The notes beneath the pieces were generated by a model, which was not told the DNA's origin, made no database searches, and saw only the letters and a program-made list of their open reading frames with translations. Shown piece after piece: positions 1-6,424 of a DNA stretch of 32,906 bases. Source of the DNA: Ruminiclostridium sp. (GTDB taxonomy: Bacteria > Bacillota > Clostridia > Oscillospirales > Ruminococcaceae); assembly GCA_016282095.1 (NCBI GenBank), contig JAEEJW010000010.1, positions 1 to 32,906 on the forward strand, in the 5' to 3' direction. Numbering within the stretch: the first letter of the stretch is position 1; the number at the start of each line of letters is the position of its first letter. Both the position numbers and the translations under genes were made by a program.

Positions 1-1642
1 ATCCATATATTTCTCCTATTTTACTAATTTCTTTTTTGATTTCTTCCCTTATCTCCTCGTCCATGATCTCCACATTCGTTCCATACTGCATCGCCCAGTG
101 AACGATCATGAAAGGAGAGGTCTTAACGTTTACCAGATCATATTTGTTGCCTTTGTCGTCTTCTCCGGCATCTCTGATCTTTTCATAATGATCTCCGAAC
201 CAGTCATGCAGGATCGTGTAATCATCATTTCTGATCTTTATGCAGATATCTCTCGGTTCGTCATAAGCCATATTGAGATGCTCCGCCATATACTTCTCCG
301 GATCCCAATAAGCATTACATATCGGAGTGCAGTCATAAGCGCTTATTTCAATCGGGATCTCCCTGCCGGTATCATCTTTCAGTATCTCAACGTCTGACAT
401 AAGATCTATGCGGTAGTGCCAGATACGCTTATCACCCTTTTTCAGTCCTATACAGTAGTAATTATCGTGATAAACAACCAGATGATACGGACTTAATATG
501 TGCGTATAATCGGATTTTGGGATCATCTTATGATCTTCGGTATATTGATTGAATTTAAAGCTGATCTGCACAAGATTATTGACGGCATATTGGATAGTCT
601 TAAGATTATGTACAAAGTGACTCTTTTCTTGGGGACGTCTCGTACTGAATCTTCCATGTACTGCCTTCGGATTAAACTTTATCTCTTTATCACAGAACGG
701 TGTATTATAATATACACTTGCGGTCGAAACAAGTTTTTTCACCAGAACACTCTTTTCATTTGCGTCCAGCATATCCGAAAAGCAGACAAGCTGAATGAGT
801 CTGTCGAGTTCATCATTGGTGAATATGTGAGAGAACCAAAAGTTTGTTATAGAATCAGCTTTCGTTCCCTTTTCCTTATTGAGCTTTTTCTTTATCCTAT
901 CTTCCTTATACCCATCATATTTGATCCTGTATTCATCTTCATTATCTTCAGAATATTCCAATGGATCAAGTTCGGTTATTATCTCCTCGATCGTTTTGGT
1001 TATCGTATTATCGGATTCAATGCCACTTTTCGAGTCATATTTTGTACCATATTTTGCAACTCTGTACAACCTGAGGAGATCAGAAAAGTCTTCCTTTGAC
1101 AGCTGATGATTTTCATCAGTCATAAGTTTCAGTATGCTAAGATACTGTAAACCACGTCTCTCTGCTGAATACTCTTTGATTTCAGATGCCTCATCAACAT
1201 ACACTCCGGGCTTACCGTATAAGCTCCTTGCCATGGCCGTCGGGATTGTATTTCCTTTGTCATCTTCGATATATACCCTTTTAATAGCCGCCTTTACTCT
1301 TCTTCCTTTTTCATTCAGATTAATCCCAAGCGAATTAATGTAAAAATCCAGTTCATCGGATATTTCTTCATCAATAAAAGATGTCGCGTATGTCAGAAAT
1401 TTTCCTTTATCAGGATCAAAGCGCTTCAGTGCCGAAATGAATCCTTTCCATCCAGCCTGAAACAGATCCTGCTCCATTTCACACTTTACGTTCTCTTTAA
1501 GATTCATACCTCTGAGCTTTTGCCAAGCGCGTTCATGCACATAGTTCCTGAAGTTTTCATAAACAAGTCCCCATGCCTTTTCGTCACCGGATTTTATTTT
1601 GATGATAAGTTCTCTGATTTGTTCTTCAGACAAATATTCCAT
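1..1642 (-). CDS. Sigma-70 region 2 / WYL-domain fusion protein (3' end outside window)
   Basis: A frame of 547 codons is open from an ATG at 1642 to the left edge with no stop; AAGGAGG eight bases upstream supports the start. Residues about 8-100 look like sigma-70 region 2: the stretch around 58-87 contains DLFQAGWKGFISALKRFDP followed by GKFLTYATSFIDEEI, the usual core-binding and -10-recognition helices. Residues about 165-225 resemble the N-terminal helices of clostridial WYL regulators (ILKLMTDENHQLSKEDF), 265-312 the linking helical segment (FWFSHIFTNDELDRLIQLV), 346-422 a WYL domain (SPYHLVVYHDNYYCIGL, then HYRIDLM), and 450-545 the C-terminal extension (WDPEKYMAEHLNMAY). No sigma region 4 is visible; the WYL module occupies its place. 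WYL domains usually bind a ligand or nucleic acid in transcription factors and phage-defence or CRISPR-associated regulators. I infer a ligand-gated sigma-like regulator. The gene is A+T-richer than its neighbours and lies 3' of a tRNA, which suggests acquisition. Confidence 0.85.
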   Translation of the reverse strand, partial: MEYLSEEQIRELIIKIKSGDEKAWGLVYENFRNYVHERAWQKLRGMNLKENVKCEMEQDLFQAGWKGFISALKRFDPDKGKFLTYATSFIDEEISDELDFYINSLGINLNEKGRRVKAAIKRVYIEDDKGNTIPTAMARSLYGKPGVYVDEASEIKEYSAERRGLQYLSILKLMTDENHQLSKEDFSDLLRLYRVAKYGTKYDSKSGIESDNTITKTIEEIITELDPLEYSEDNEDEYRIKYDGYKEDRIKKKLNKEKGTKADSITNFWFSHIFTNDELDRLIQLVCFSDMLDANEKSVLVKKLVSTASVYYNTPFCDKEIKFNPKAVHGRFSTRRPQEKSHFVHNLKTIQYAVNNLVQISFKFNQYTEDHKMIPKSDYTHILSPYHLVVYHDNYYCIGLKKGDKRIWHYRIDLMSDVEILKDDTGREIPIEISAYDCTPICNAYWDPEKYMAEHLNMAYDEPRDICIKIRNDDYTILHDWFGDHYEKIRDAGEDDKGNKYDLVNVKTSPFMIVHWAMQYGTNVEIMDEEIREEIKKEISKIGEIYG

Positions 1643-1794
1643 ATAATGCTGCCTCCTTGTTATCTGCTGTCCACCGATCAGATTTAAGAATAACACCTTC
1701 GTTCGTCCGACAAAAGGTAATGATAATCGCATACTGTCCTATACCATGTGGAAGTACCTCTTCACACAGTAAGCAATAGCTAAAATACATACGA

Positions 1795-1827
1795 AAATAG
1801 CCGAGCTATATTTTAGCTCGGCTATTT
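1795..1827 (-). terminator. Intrinsic terminator after tRNA-Thr
   Basis: A perfect 14-bp stem (AAATAGCCGAGCTA at 1795-1808 with its complement at 1814-1827) closes a 5-base loop, and on the minus strand it runs into TTTT. It lies between the tRNA-Thr gene and the sigma-WYL gene, so the latter probably has its own promoter in 1643-1794, where I see no convincing consensus. Confidence 0.8.
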
Positions 1828-1859
1828 GATGCCACGCAAGCTATAGGGCGTGAGTGGTT

Positions 1860-1935
1860 TGGAGCTGGCGAACGGACTTGAACCCCCGACCTGCGCATTA
1901 CGAATGCGCTGCTCTACCGACTGAGCTACGCCAGC
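1860..1935 (-). tRNA. tRNA-Thr (anticodon CGU)
   Basis: Read on the minus strand this 76-nt segment folds into a standard cloverleaf. The acceptor stem is GCTGGCG with CGCCAGC, the D arm is GCTC-AGTCGGTA-GAGC, the anticodon stem GCGCA/TGCGC encloses TTCGTAA (anticodon CGT, reading ACG), and the T arm has the GTTCAAG-type loop. Discriminator T and a genomically encoded CCA end follow. All invariant positions I can check are present, so this copy should be functional, unlike the two tRNA-like copies upstream of it. Confidence 0.95.
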
Positions 1936-1979
1936 ATATTAAATTGTGAAAATTTTGTAAGGCTACGTTTTTGAATCCG

Positions 1980-2056
1980 GCTGATGCGTCGCTTTATCAC
2001 TACTCCGAGACCTGCGCATTACGAATGCGCTGCTCTACCGACTGAGCTACACCAGC
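1980..2056 (-). pseudogene. tRNA-Thr-like copy without a recognisable T arm (copy 2)
   Basis: The acceptor 5' strand (GCTGGTG), D arm and anticodon arm with anticodon CGT match the intact tRNA-Thr except for one base in the acceptor. After the variable region the sequence diverges and no GTTCRA-type T loop is found. A CATCAGC at 1980-1986 could still pair with GCTGGTG with one G-U pair, giving a 77-nt tRNA-like shape. No CCA is encoded. Probably a degenerate duplicate; a structured non-translating RNA cannot be excluded. Confidence 0.7.
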
Positions 2057-2092
2057 ATATTAAATTGTGAAAATTTTGTAAGGCTACATCCG

Positions 2093-2167
2093 GCTGATGT
2101 CGCTTTATAACCGGTCCGAGACCCGCGCATTACGAATGCGCTGCTCTACCGACTGAGCTACACCAGC
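2093..2167 (-). pseudogene. tRNA-Thr-like copy without a recognisable T arm (copy 3)
   Basis: This has the same 5' half as copy 2, including GCTGGTG and anticodon CGT, and the same potential closing strand CATCAGC at 2093-2099 (75 nt in all). Between them the T-arm position holds CGGACCGGTTATAAAGCGA, which has a GGTT but no standard T stem-loop. It is probably a decayed tandem duplicate of the tRNA-Thr gene. Confidence 0.7.
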
Positions 2168-2220
2168 ATATTAAATTGTAAAAATTTGTAAAGTCTACGT
2201 TTTGATCCGAGCAAATTCAG

Positions 2221-2237
2221 CACGGCATCGTGCCGTG
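2221..2237. other. Short perfect hairpin downstream of the split-barrel gene
   Basis: CACGGCA-TCG-TGCCGTG forms a 7-bp stem with a 3-base loop about 65 bases after the stop of the minus-strand gene at 2303-2773. No T run follows on either strand, so it is a weak terminator candidate at most. Confidence 0.4.
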
Positions 2238-2302
2238 GCTGCTGCTTTATAACCGGTCCGCGGCTTTTCGGCGCAACTGAACCGAACCGGCGGCGCATTG
2301 CT

Positions 2303-2773
2303 TTATTTTCTGCTCTCCGCATACCCGTTAACAAACGTTTTTCCGGAATCATAAGCGAGTATTTCATCGCCGGTCAGATCCCCTTTTCCGTCATAACGGT
2401 AATACCTTCCGCTGTCGGCCGTGAATTCGATAACGCAGTAATCCTCGTCGTCGATCCCCTTCGGATAATACTTTTCATCGCCGTCATTCCACAGCAGCTC
2501 TTTGTATTCACGGTCGGAACGAACTGTCGATTTCCCGTAAAGACATACGCCTTCAAAACTTGCATCATCGAAGAAATAAAGGCATGAATTTCCGTTTTTC
2601 ATCAGGCTATGGACGTGCTGTGAGCTTGTATTTGTCGAAATAAGATGACCGCCTATTCCTTTGTGCCATACGCAGAAGACCCTGCGGACATTCTGCCTGC
2701 CGTTTTCATCGGTATAGCCTAACACGGCGAAAAGAGACCGGTCTATGATGTCCTTTATCTCATCTTTTGTCAT
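2303..2773 (-). CDS. Pyridoxamine 5'-phosphate oxidase-like (FMN split-barrel) protein
   Basis: 156 residues from the ATG at 2773. A longer reading from a TTG at 2788 is possible, but GGGAG lies six bases before the ATG, so I prefer it. The N-terminal pattern (helix, SLFAVLGYTDENGRQNVRRVF, then GGHLISTNTSSQHVHSLMKNG and CLYFFDD) is typical of the general-stress-protein-26 branch of the flavin-binding split-barrel superfamily. These are small dimeric cytoplasmic proteins that bind FMN or F420-like cofactors; substrates are mostly unknown. The segment KTFVNGYAESRK ends the protein. The gene stands alone on the minus strand, divergent from the membrane protein at 2937. Family assignment is fairly secure, function is not. 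Confidence 0.75.
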   Translation of the reverse strand: MTKDEIKDIIDRSLFAVLGYTDENGRQNVRRVFCVWHKGIGGHLISTNTSSQHVHSLMKNGNSCLYFFDDASFEGVCLYGKSTVRSDREYKELLWNDGDEKYYPKGIDDEDYCVIEFTADSGRYYRYDGKGDLTGDEILAYDSGKTFVNGYAESRK

Positions 2774-2836
2774 TCGGAACTCCCACAATATCTTGTGTCA
2801 ACATCAAAACAAATCAATAAATATTGTTAAAAGGTA

Positions 2837-2865
2837 TTGCAAAAAGAATGAAAATGTGATAAAAT
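2837..2865 (+). promoter_or_regulatory. Sigma-A-type promoter for the gene at 2937
   Basis: TTGCAA (2837-2842), 17-base spacer, TAAAAT (2860-2865). The predicted start lies about 65 bases before the ATG at 2937. Confidence 0.7.
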
Positions 2866-2936
2866 AGTATAGGTAATTACGCCTACTCTATCTATTATAC
2901 ACATTTTTCGGATTTTGTCAAGAGAGGTTTTGAAAA

Positions 2937-4295
2937 ATGAGCCTTAAAAATAAAATTTTTCATGTGATACTGCGCGTTCTCTGCGCCGTATTCCTTGTAC
3001 TTGCTCTGTTCTTCGGAGTAACGGCTGTCGTGTATTCCACAGGCGGAGGAACTCCGAATATTTTCGGTACCAACGTCTACCTGCTGAAGACCGACGCTTT
3101 CGGATTTCTGAAAAACGGCACCGCAGTCATAGCGAAGCAGGTACCCAGTTCCGAGATACAGCCCCCCAATGTCGTTATTTTCAAGCTTGAAAACGGCAGA
3201 CCGGCCCTTGCGCAGGTGCTCAATTCCGAGCTCTCGGACGGTGTGTACAGCTTCCGGGTACTGACGGAGAACGACTCCGAGATCACACTGACCCAGAGCC
3301 AGATAGTCGCCAAAGGAATGAGTTATTCCGACCTGTGGGGTGCTCTCATCGGCTTCGCTGTTTCGCCCGTGGGCATACTGCTGATAGCAATAACCCCGAG
3401 TATCATAATGGTGCTGCTGGAGATAGCAAAATTCGCGGCGAAGATCATGCCACAGCCCGAGATAGAACCGGTCAGGAAGCAGTATGAAACACCCACCTAC
3501 ACTCCCGGCGAAGATCGCGTGTCACGCGGAACGAGGGCTTCGGCGCAGGCTGTCCGGGCATACCGCAATTCCACACTTGACGGCAGCATAGGCATTTATG
3601 ATACTGCCATCAGCGAGACCGTTCCGCAGAAGCGCACTCCCACACAGGAACTTCCCGCCCGCCGGAACAACGCGCAGGAGTCGCCGCTTTTCATAAGCCC
3701 CACAGCAAAACCTCAGCGTCCTCCGCAGCCTGCTCCCCGCAATAATAACCGTCCGCTGTCACAGAAGAAGCTCGACGCGGCTATTGAAGCCACCAAAGCC
3801 GAACATGAAATGGACAACATGAACAAGATACGCGAGCAGGTCGTGAACGATATCAAGAAGACCCGCGGTGCGGCTATAGCTGCCGAAAAGGAATTTGAGA
3901 TACGCGAAAAGAGCATACTGACACAGGCACAGCGCCCCAGCGATCTCAAACGCACTGCGGTCATAGGCGAGCTCTCCAGGAACCGTACTGCCACGATCAC
4001 GCAGGCGGCTGCGCGTACAGCCAGCCAGTCAAGGCCCAGACCCGAACAGACTGCCGAGCGTCCGCTGCTGCGGCAGCCCGGCTCCGAACGTAAGCCTGCC
4101 GAACAGCCTGCAGCTCCGCGGCGTCCTGCGCTGCGGCTCACTCCGGAGGAGCCGGTCAAGCAGTATGTTCCACGGTCAGGCAGCACCGGTACGACGTCGT
4201 CTATCCCTCGTCTCGATGCACTTCTGAAAGAGGATGCTGATGAGCCTTATAACATAGATGATATCCTCGCAGGCCTTGACCGCAGACGCGGCTGA
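2937..4295 (+). CDS. Membrane protein with a signal-peptidase-like domain lacking catalytic residues and a long cytoplasmic tail
   Basis: 452 residues. A first membrane segment (about 8-34) is followed by an outside domain (38-130) whose pattern follows type-I signal peptidases of the SipW/archaeal type: a strand, a NGTAVIAKQVPSSEIQPPNVVIF block where those enzymes have GDLVIVKKV..EIKVGDVI, then a repeated beta pattern and a second membrane segment (137-165). At the place of the S-M-x-P catalytic motif it reads TDAFG, and the expected H-R-V is AQVL, so the peptidase would be inactive. Residues 170-452 form a low-complexity Pro/Arg/Ala-rich tail with a probable charged helix (about 270-325) and a conserved-looking end (PRLDALLKEDADEPYNIDDILAGLD). 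GAGAGG upstream supports the start. I infer a membrane scaffold or pseudo-protease; the fold similarity is by eye only. Confidence 0.6.
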   Translation: MSLKNKIFHVILRVLCAVFLVLALFFGVTAVVYSTGGGTPNIFGTNVYLLKTDAFGFLKNGTAVIAKQVPSSEIQPPNVVIFKLENGRPALAQVLNSELSDGVYSFRVLTENDSEITLTQSQIVAKGMSYSDLWGALIGFAVSPVGILLIAITPSIIMVLLEIAKFAAKIMPQPEIEPVRKQYETPTYTPGEDRVSRGTRASAQAVRAYRNSTLDGSIGIYDTAISETVPQKRTPTQELPARRNNAQESPLFISPTAKPQRPPQPAPRNNNRPLSQKKLDAAIEATKAEHEMDNMNKIREQVVNDIKKTRGAAIAAEKEFEIREKSILTQAQRPSDLKRTAVIGELSRNRTATITQAAARTASQSRPRPEQTAERPLLRQPGSERKPAEQPAAPRRPALRLTPEEPVKQYVPRSGSTGTTSSIPRLDALLKEDADEPYNIDDILAGLDRRRG

Positions 4296-4338
4296 CAGCG
4301 CCGTTCCTCTATACGCTGTCAATACATCTTTAGCATTA

Positions 4339-4385
4339 AAAAACTGCTCCTTTTTATACCGACAAAAGGAGCAGTTTTCTTTTTA
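4339..4385 (+). terminator. Intrinsic terminator of the gene at 2937
   Basis: AAAACTGCTCCTTTT pairs with AAAAGGAGCAGTTTT, followed by CTTTTTAATTT. Nearly the same hairpin occurs at 10905 and 21254. Confidence 0.85.
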
Positions 4386-4424
4386 ATTTAACAGCGGAGC
4401 GTTCAAAGTTTTTAAAAGTGAGGC

Positions 4425-4455
4425 GGGGAAAACCATTTTCAAAAAAGTTTCTCCC
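4425..4455. other. Imperfect hairpin between convergent genes
   Basis: GGGGAAAAC (4425-4433) pairs imperfectly with GTTTCTCCC (4447-4455) across an A+T-rich loop. It sits just past the stop of the minus-strand lipoprotein gene, so it may contribute to its 3' end. There is no T run. Confidence 0.3.
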
Positions 4456-4493
4456 GGTCCCGAACGCAGCGGCTTCAGTGCGCCAGCGCCGGA

Positions 4494-5906
4494 TCAAGGC
4501 TGGGCTTCGACAATAACCACGTCGTCCTCGGGAGGCTCTGTGGTATCGGCAGATTCTGCGGTAGTCTCGGCGGCAGTGGAGCCGCGGATAACGAAATCGG
4601 AGCTTATGGGATTTTCGTTGATCTCTGTAAACGGCGTAGTCCTGCGGACGGTGTTTATGAGCCAGTTGATCCGCGACACGTTATTCCATTCAAGAGACTG
4701 TCCCTTTTCCACGACCACAACGCCGTTGGCATTTCTTATCTCGCCGGTGAATATCTTCGCATTTCCGGATTTGATGTAATTATAATATTTCGAGCAGATT
4801 GTACCGGTGCCGGTTTTTGACATGGGGCTGAATTCGACCATTCTCACCATGCCGGAGGCGATGTCACCCGCGTATTTTGACGGGTGGAAGTTGTCGTTCA
4901 TTACCGAACGCACCTTGTCAACGATATGTGTGCTGAAATTGAAGTGGAAAGCGGTCAGATAATCGTCCGGGGCAAGCTCCGGGATATTTGCGGCGTTGCC
5001 TATCAGTTTCACGCCTCTGCCCGCGGCGTATCTTATCGGGAGATCCGACTCCATGTAGGACATGATCACATCACAACCCTGCGTTATCAGGTCGTCGACC
5101 GCCGAACGGATTTCGGCTTCATTGTTCGACCATGCCCAGTCCACGCGGACATCGGTCTGAGCCGCAAGTATCTCCGCCGCTCCGAGGCAGAAAGCGTCGA
5201 GAACGCCGTAGGCGTTGTACTCGCCCGGGTCCGCGATAATGCCGATCTTGTTGGTGACCGTATTATGGGCGGCAGCCATGCCTGTTACGGCTGCGGTCTG
5301 GTACAGCTCGCCGCCGAAGCACGTTACGTTCGATGAAGAGTTTTCGCCGCCGAAACTGATGTAGGTCGTACCGTTGAGTGTCCTTGCTTCGCGGTCAACA
5401 GAATTGGCAAATTTATGGCTGCATGACACGATTATGGTACAGCCTGCCTCCTGAAGCAGCCGCACCGCTTCAGGGAAATCCGCCACCAGTACGTTCTCGA
5501 TGTAGCAGGTGTCGATTCCGAGGGATTTCTTTATCTGCGCCCGGGCAGCCTCAAACATCAGGTTCGTGGTGCTTCCTTCAACGGAGCCGCTGTAAACGAA
5601 TCCCACTTTATGAATTATTTTCTCCGGTTCGGGGAGCTTTTCGTACTCATACTGAGGGTTTCCGCTTTCGTCGGTAACTATCGCGCCCATATCGTCGGTG
5701 ACGAGTATTGTTTCCAGCGGCACCTCGGTGTATGCCGGATTACCGTCCGCGTCGGTGATGAGGTCGCCGTATTCGTCCGTCATCGTGACGCTCTTCATCG
5801 GGATCTCTTCTTCGGGTTCGGAATTGCATCCTGTCAGTGTGAATATCATCGCCGCGGCAGCGAACGCTGCTGCGAGTATTTTCAGTCTGGTTTTTATTGC
5901 AGTCAT
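4494..5906 (-). CDS. BMP-family (PnrA-like) substrate-binding lipoprotein
   Basis: 470 residues. The N terminus is a lipoprotein signal (basic start, hydrophobic stretch, lipobox LTGC with Cys27), so the protein should be anchored to the outer face of the membrane. Residues 40-92 hold two degenerate repeats of the kind DEYGDLITDADGNPAYTE / DDMGAIVTDESGNPQYEY. From about 98 the basic-membrane-protein fold begins (KVGFVYSGSVEGSTTNLMFEAAR; then IGIIADPGEYNAYGVLDAFCLGA). This family usually delivers nucleosides or related compounds to an ABC importer. The tail is Thr/Glu/Asp-rich. No permease or ATPase gene lies nearby; instead it is divergent from a PP2C phosphatase and a sensor kinase, so a sensing role is possible. 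AGGGAGA eight bases upstream fixes the start. Confidence 0.85.
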   Translation of the reverse strand: MTAIKTRLKILAAAFAAAAMIFTLTGCNSEPEEEIPMKSVTMTDEYGDLITDADGNPAYTEVPLETILVTDDMGAIVTDESGNPQYEYEKLPEPEKIIHKVGFVYSGSVEGSTTNLMFEAARAQIKKSLGIDTCYIENVLVADFPEAVRLLQEAGCTIIVSCSHKFANSVDREARTLNGTTYISFGGENSSSNVTCFGGELYQTAAVTGMAAAHNTVTNKIGIIADPGEYNAYGVLDAFCLGAAEILAAQTDVRVDWAWSNNEAEIRSAVDDLITQGCDVIMSYMESDLPIRYAAGRGVKLIGNAANIPELAPDDYLTAFHFNFSTHIVDKVRSVMNDNFHPSKYAGDIASGMVRMVEFSPMSKTGTGTICSKYYNYIKSGNAKIFTGEIRNANGVVVVEKGQSLEWNNVSRINWLINTVRRTTPFTEINENPISSDFVIRGSTAAETTAESADTTEPPEDDVVIVEAQP

Positions 5907-6015
5907 TTTTAGTCTCCCTTCGGATAAAACTGCATGAGCTTACGGCGCGCGGAGCCTGTGACCCCGATAATATCAAGGTCTGATCTCCTTCCAGCAGCCG
6001 TGGGTCTATGCGATA

Positions 6016-6044
6016 ATTATAGCACATTATCGCCAAAAAAGCAA
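6016..6044 (-). promoter_or_regulatory. Promoter for the BMP lipoprotein gene
   Basis: On the minus strand: TTGCTT, 17-base spacer, TATAAT preceded by TGTGC (a TG-extended-like -10). It would give a leader of about 100 bases before the ATG at 5906. Confidence 0.7.
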
Positions 6045-6237
6045 TAGGGGAGCGGAGCAGAAATATAAATGAATACAAATTGTCTCGCTCGGCTGACAGA
6101 ATGATTTTTTTCTCCTTGTATTTCTGCAATTCTGAAATGACTTCGGGATTGATGTGCAGACATTGAATTATTTCAATGTCTTTCAGGGCTGCAATGCCGC
6201 AAAATATGTAGAATTTAACAAAAAAAGCGGTTTTGTC

Positions 6238-6266
6238 TTGATTTTGGCGGCCGTATGATATATAAT
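6238..6266 (+). promoter_or_regulatory. Promoter for the PP2C phosphatase / sensor kinase pair
   Basis: TTGATT (6238-6243), 17-base spacer, TATAAT (6261-6266). The leader to the ATG at 6425 is about 150 bases. Confidence 0.7.
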
Positions 6267-6424
6267 ATATAGTATATTTTTTGCAGTACATTATCTGTAC
6301 ATAAGCCGTACAGAGATGTGACCGATGCGAGAGGGGCCGATGAGAAAAAGAAGCCTCTCCGGAATGGTCTGTTTTATATATCATCTGTAACGATCGGCTC
6401 AGATCCGGAAGGAATAATTATTGT

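Larger units (their letters stand above)
1862..2262 (-). repeat. Tandem repeat built on the tRNA-Thr 5' half
   Basis: Three copies of the tRNA-Thr 5' half have their 5' ends at 1935, 2056 and 2167 (121 and 111 bases apart). Each is preceded on the minus strand by a near-identical A+T-rich spacer (GTAGCCTTACAAAATTTTC followed by ACAATTTAATATG; slightly diverged at 2168-2195). The motif GGACCGGTTATAAAGC occurs downstream of the third half (about 2103-2118) and again at about 2244-2260 with no tRNA attached, so a fourth, eroded unit may be present. The pattern indicates local tandem duplication followed by decay of the 3' halves. Confidence 0.75.
5907..6424. other. 518-base divergent intergenic region with two promoters
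   Basis: The region holds a minus-strand promoter (6016-6044) and a plus-strand promoter (6238-6266). Between them, 6045-6237, I see no gene or clear motif. The plus-strand leader 6273-6424 contains GTACA-TTATC-TGTAC (about 6286-6300) and GAGAGG...CCTCTC (6330-6359), both possible small hairpins; they do not match a riboswitch class I know. Any frame crossing this region lacks a ribosome site. Confidence 0.5.

Noticed and set aside
98-1343. Several plus-strand frames of 69 to 199 codons in the left region
   Set aside because: They are antisense to the continuous minus-strand sigma-WYL frame, have no ribosome sites and show no family resemblance.
1862-2262. Tandem tRNA-like units as a possible CRISPR array
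   Set aside because: Repeats are tRNA-Thr halves and the spacers are near-identical, not unique.
5740-6384. 214-codon minus-strand frame across the lipoprotein start and divergent promoters
   Set aside because: It overlaps the lipoprotein's signal peptide in another frame and runs over both promoters.
6273-6424. Leader of the phosphatase gene as a c-di-GMP or other riboswitch
   Set aside because: The conserved cores of the classes I know are absent; only two small hairpins are visible.
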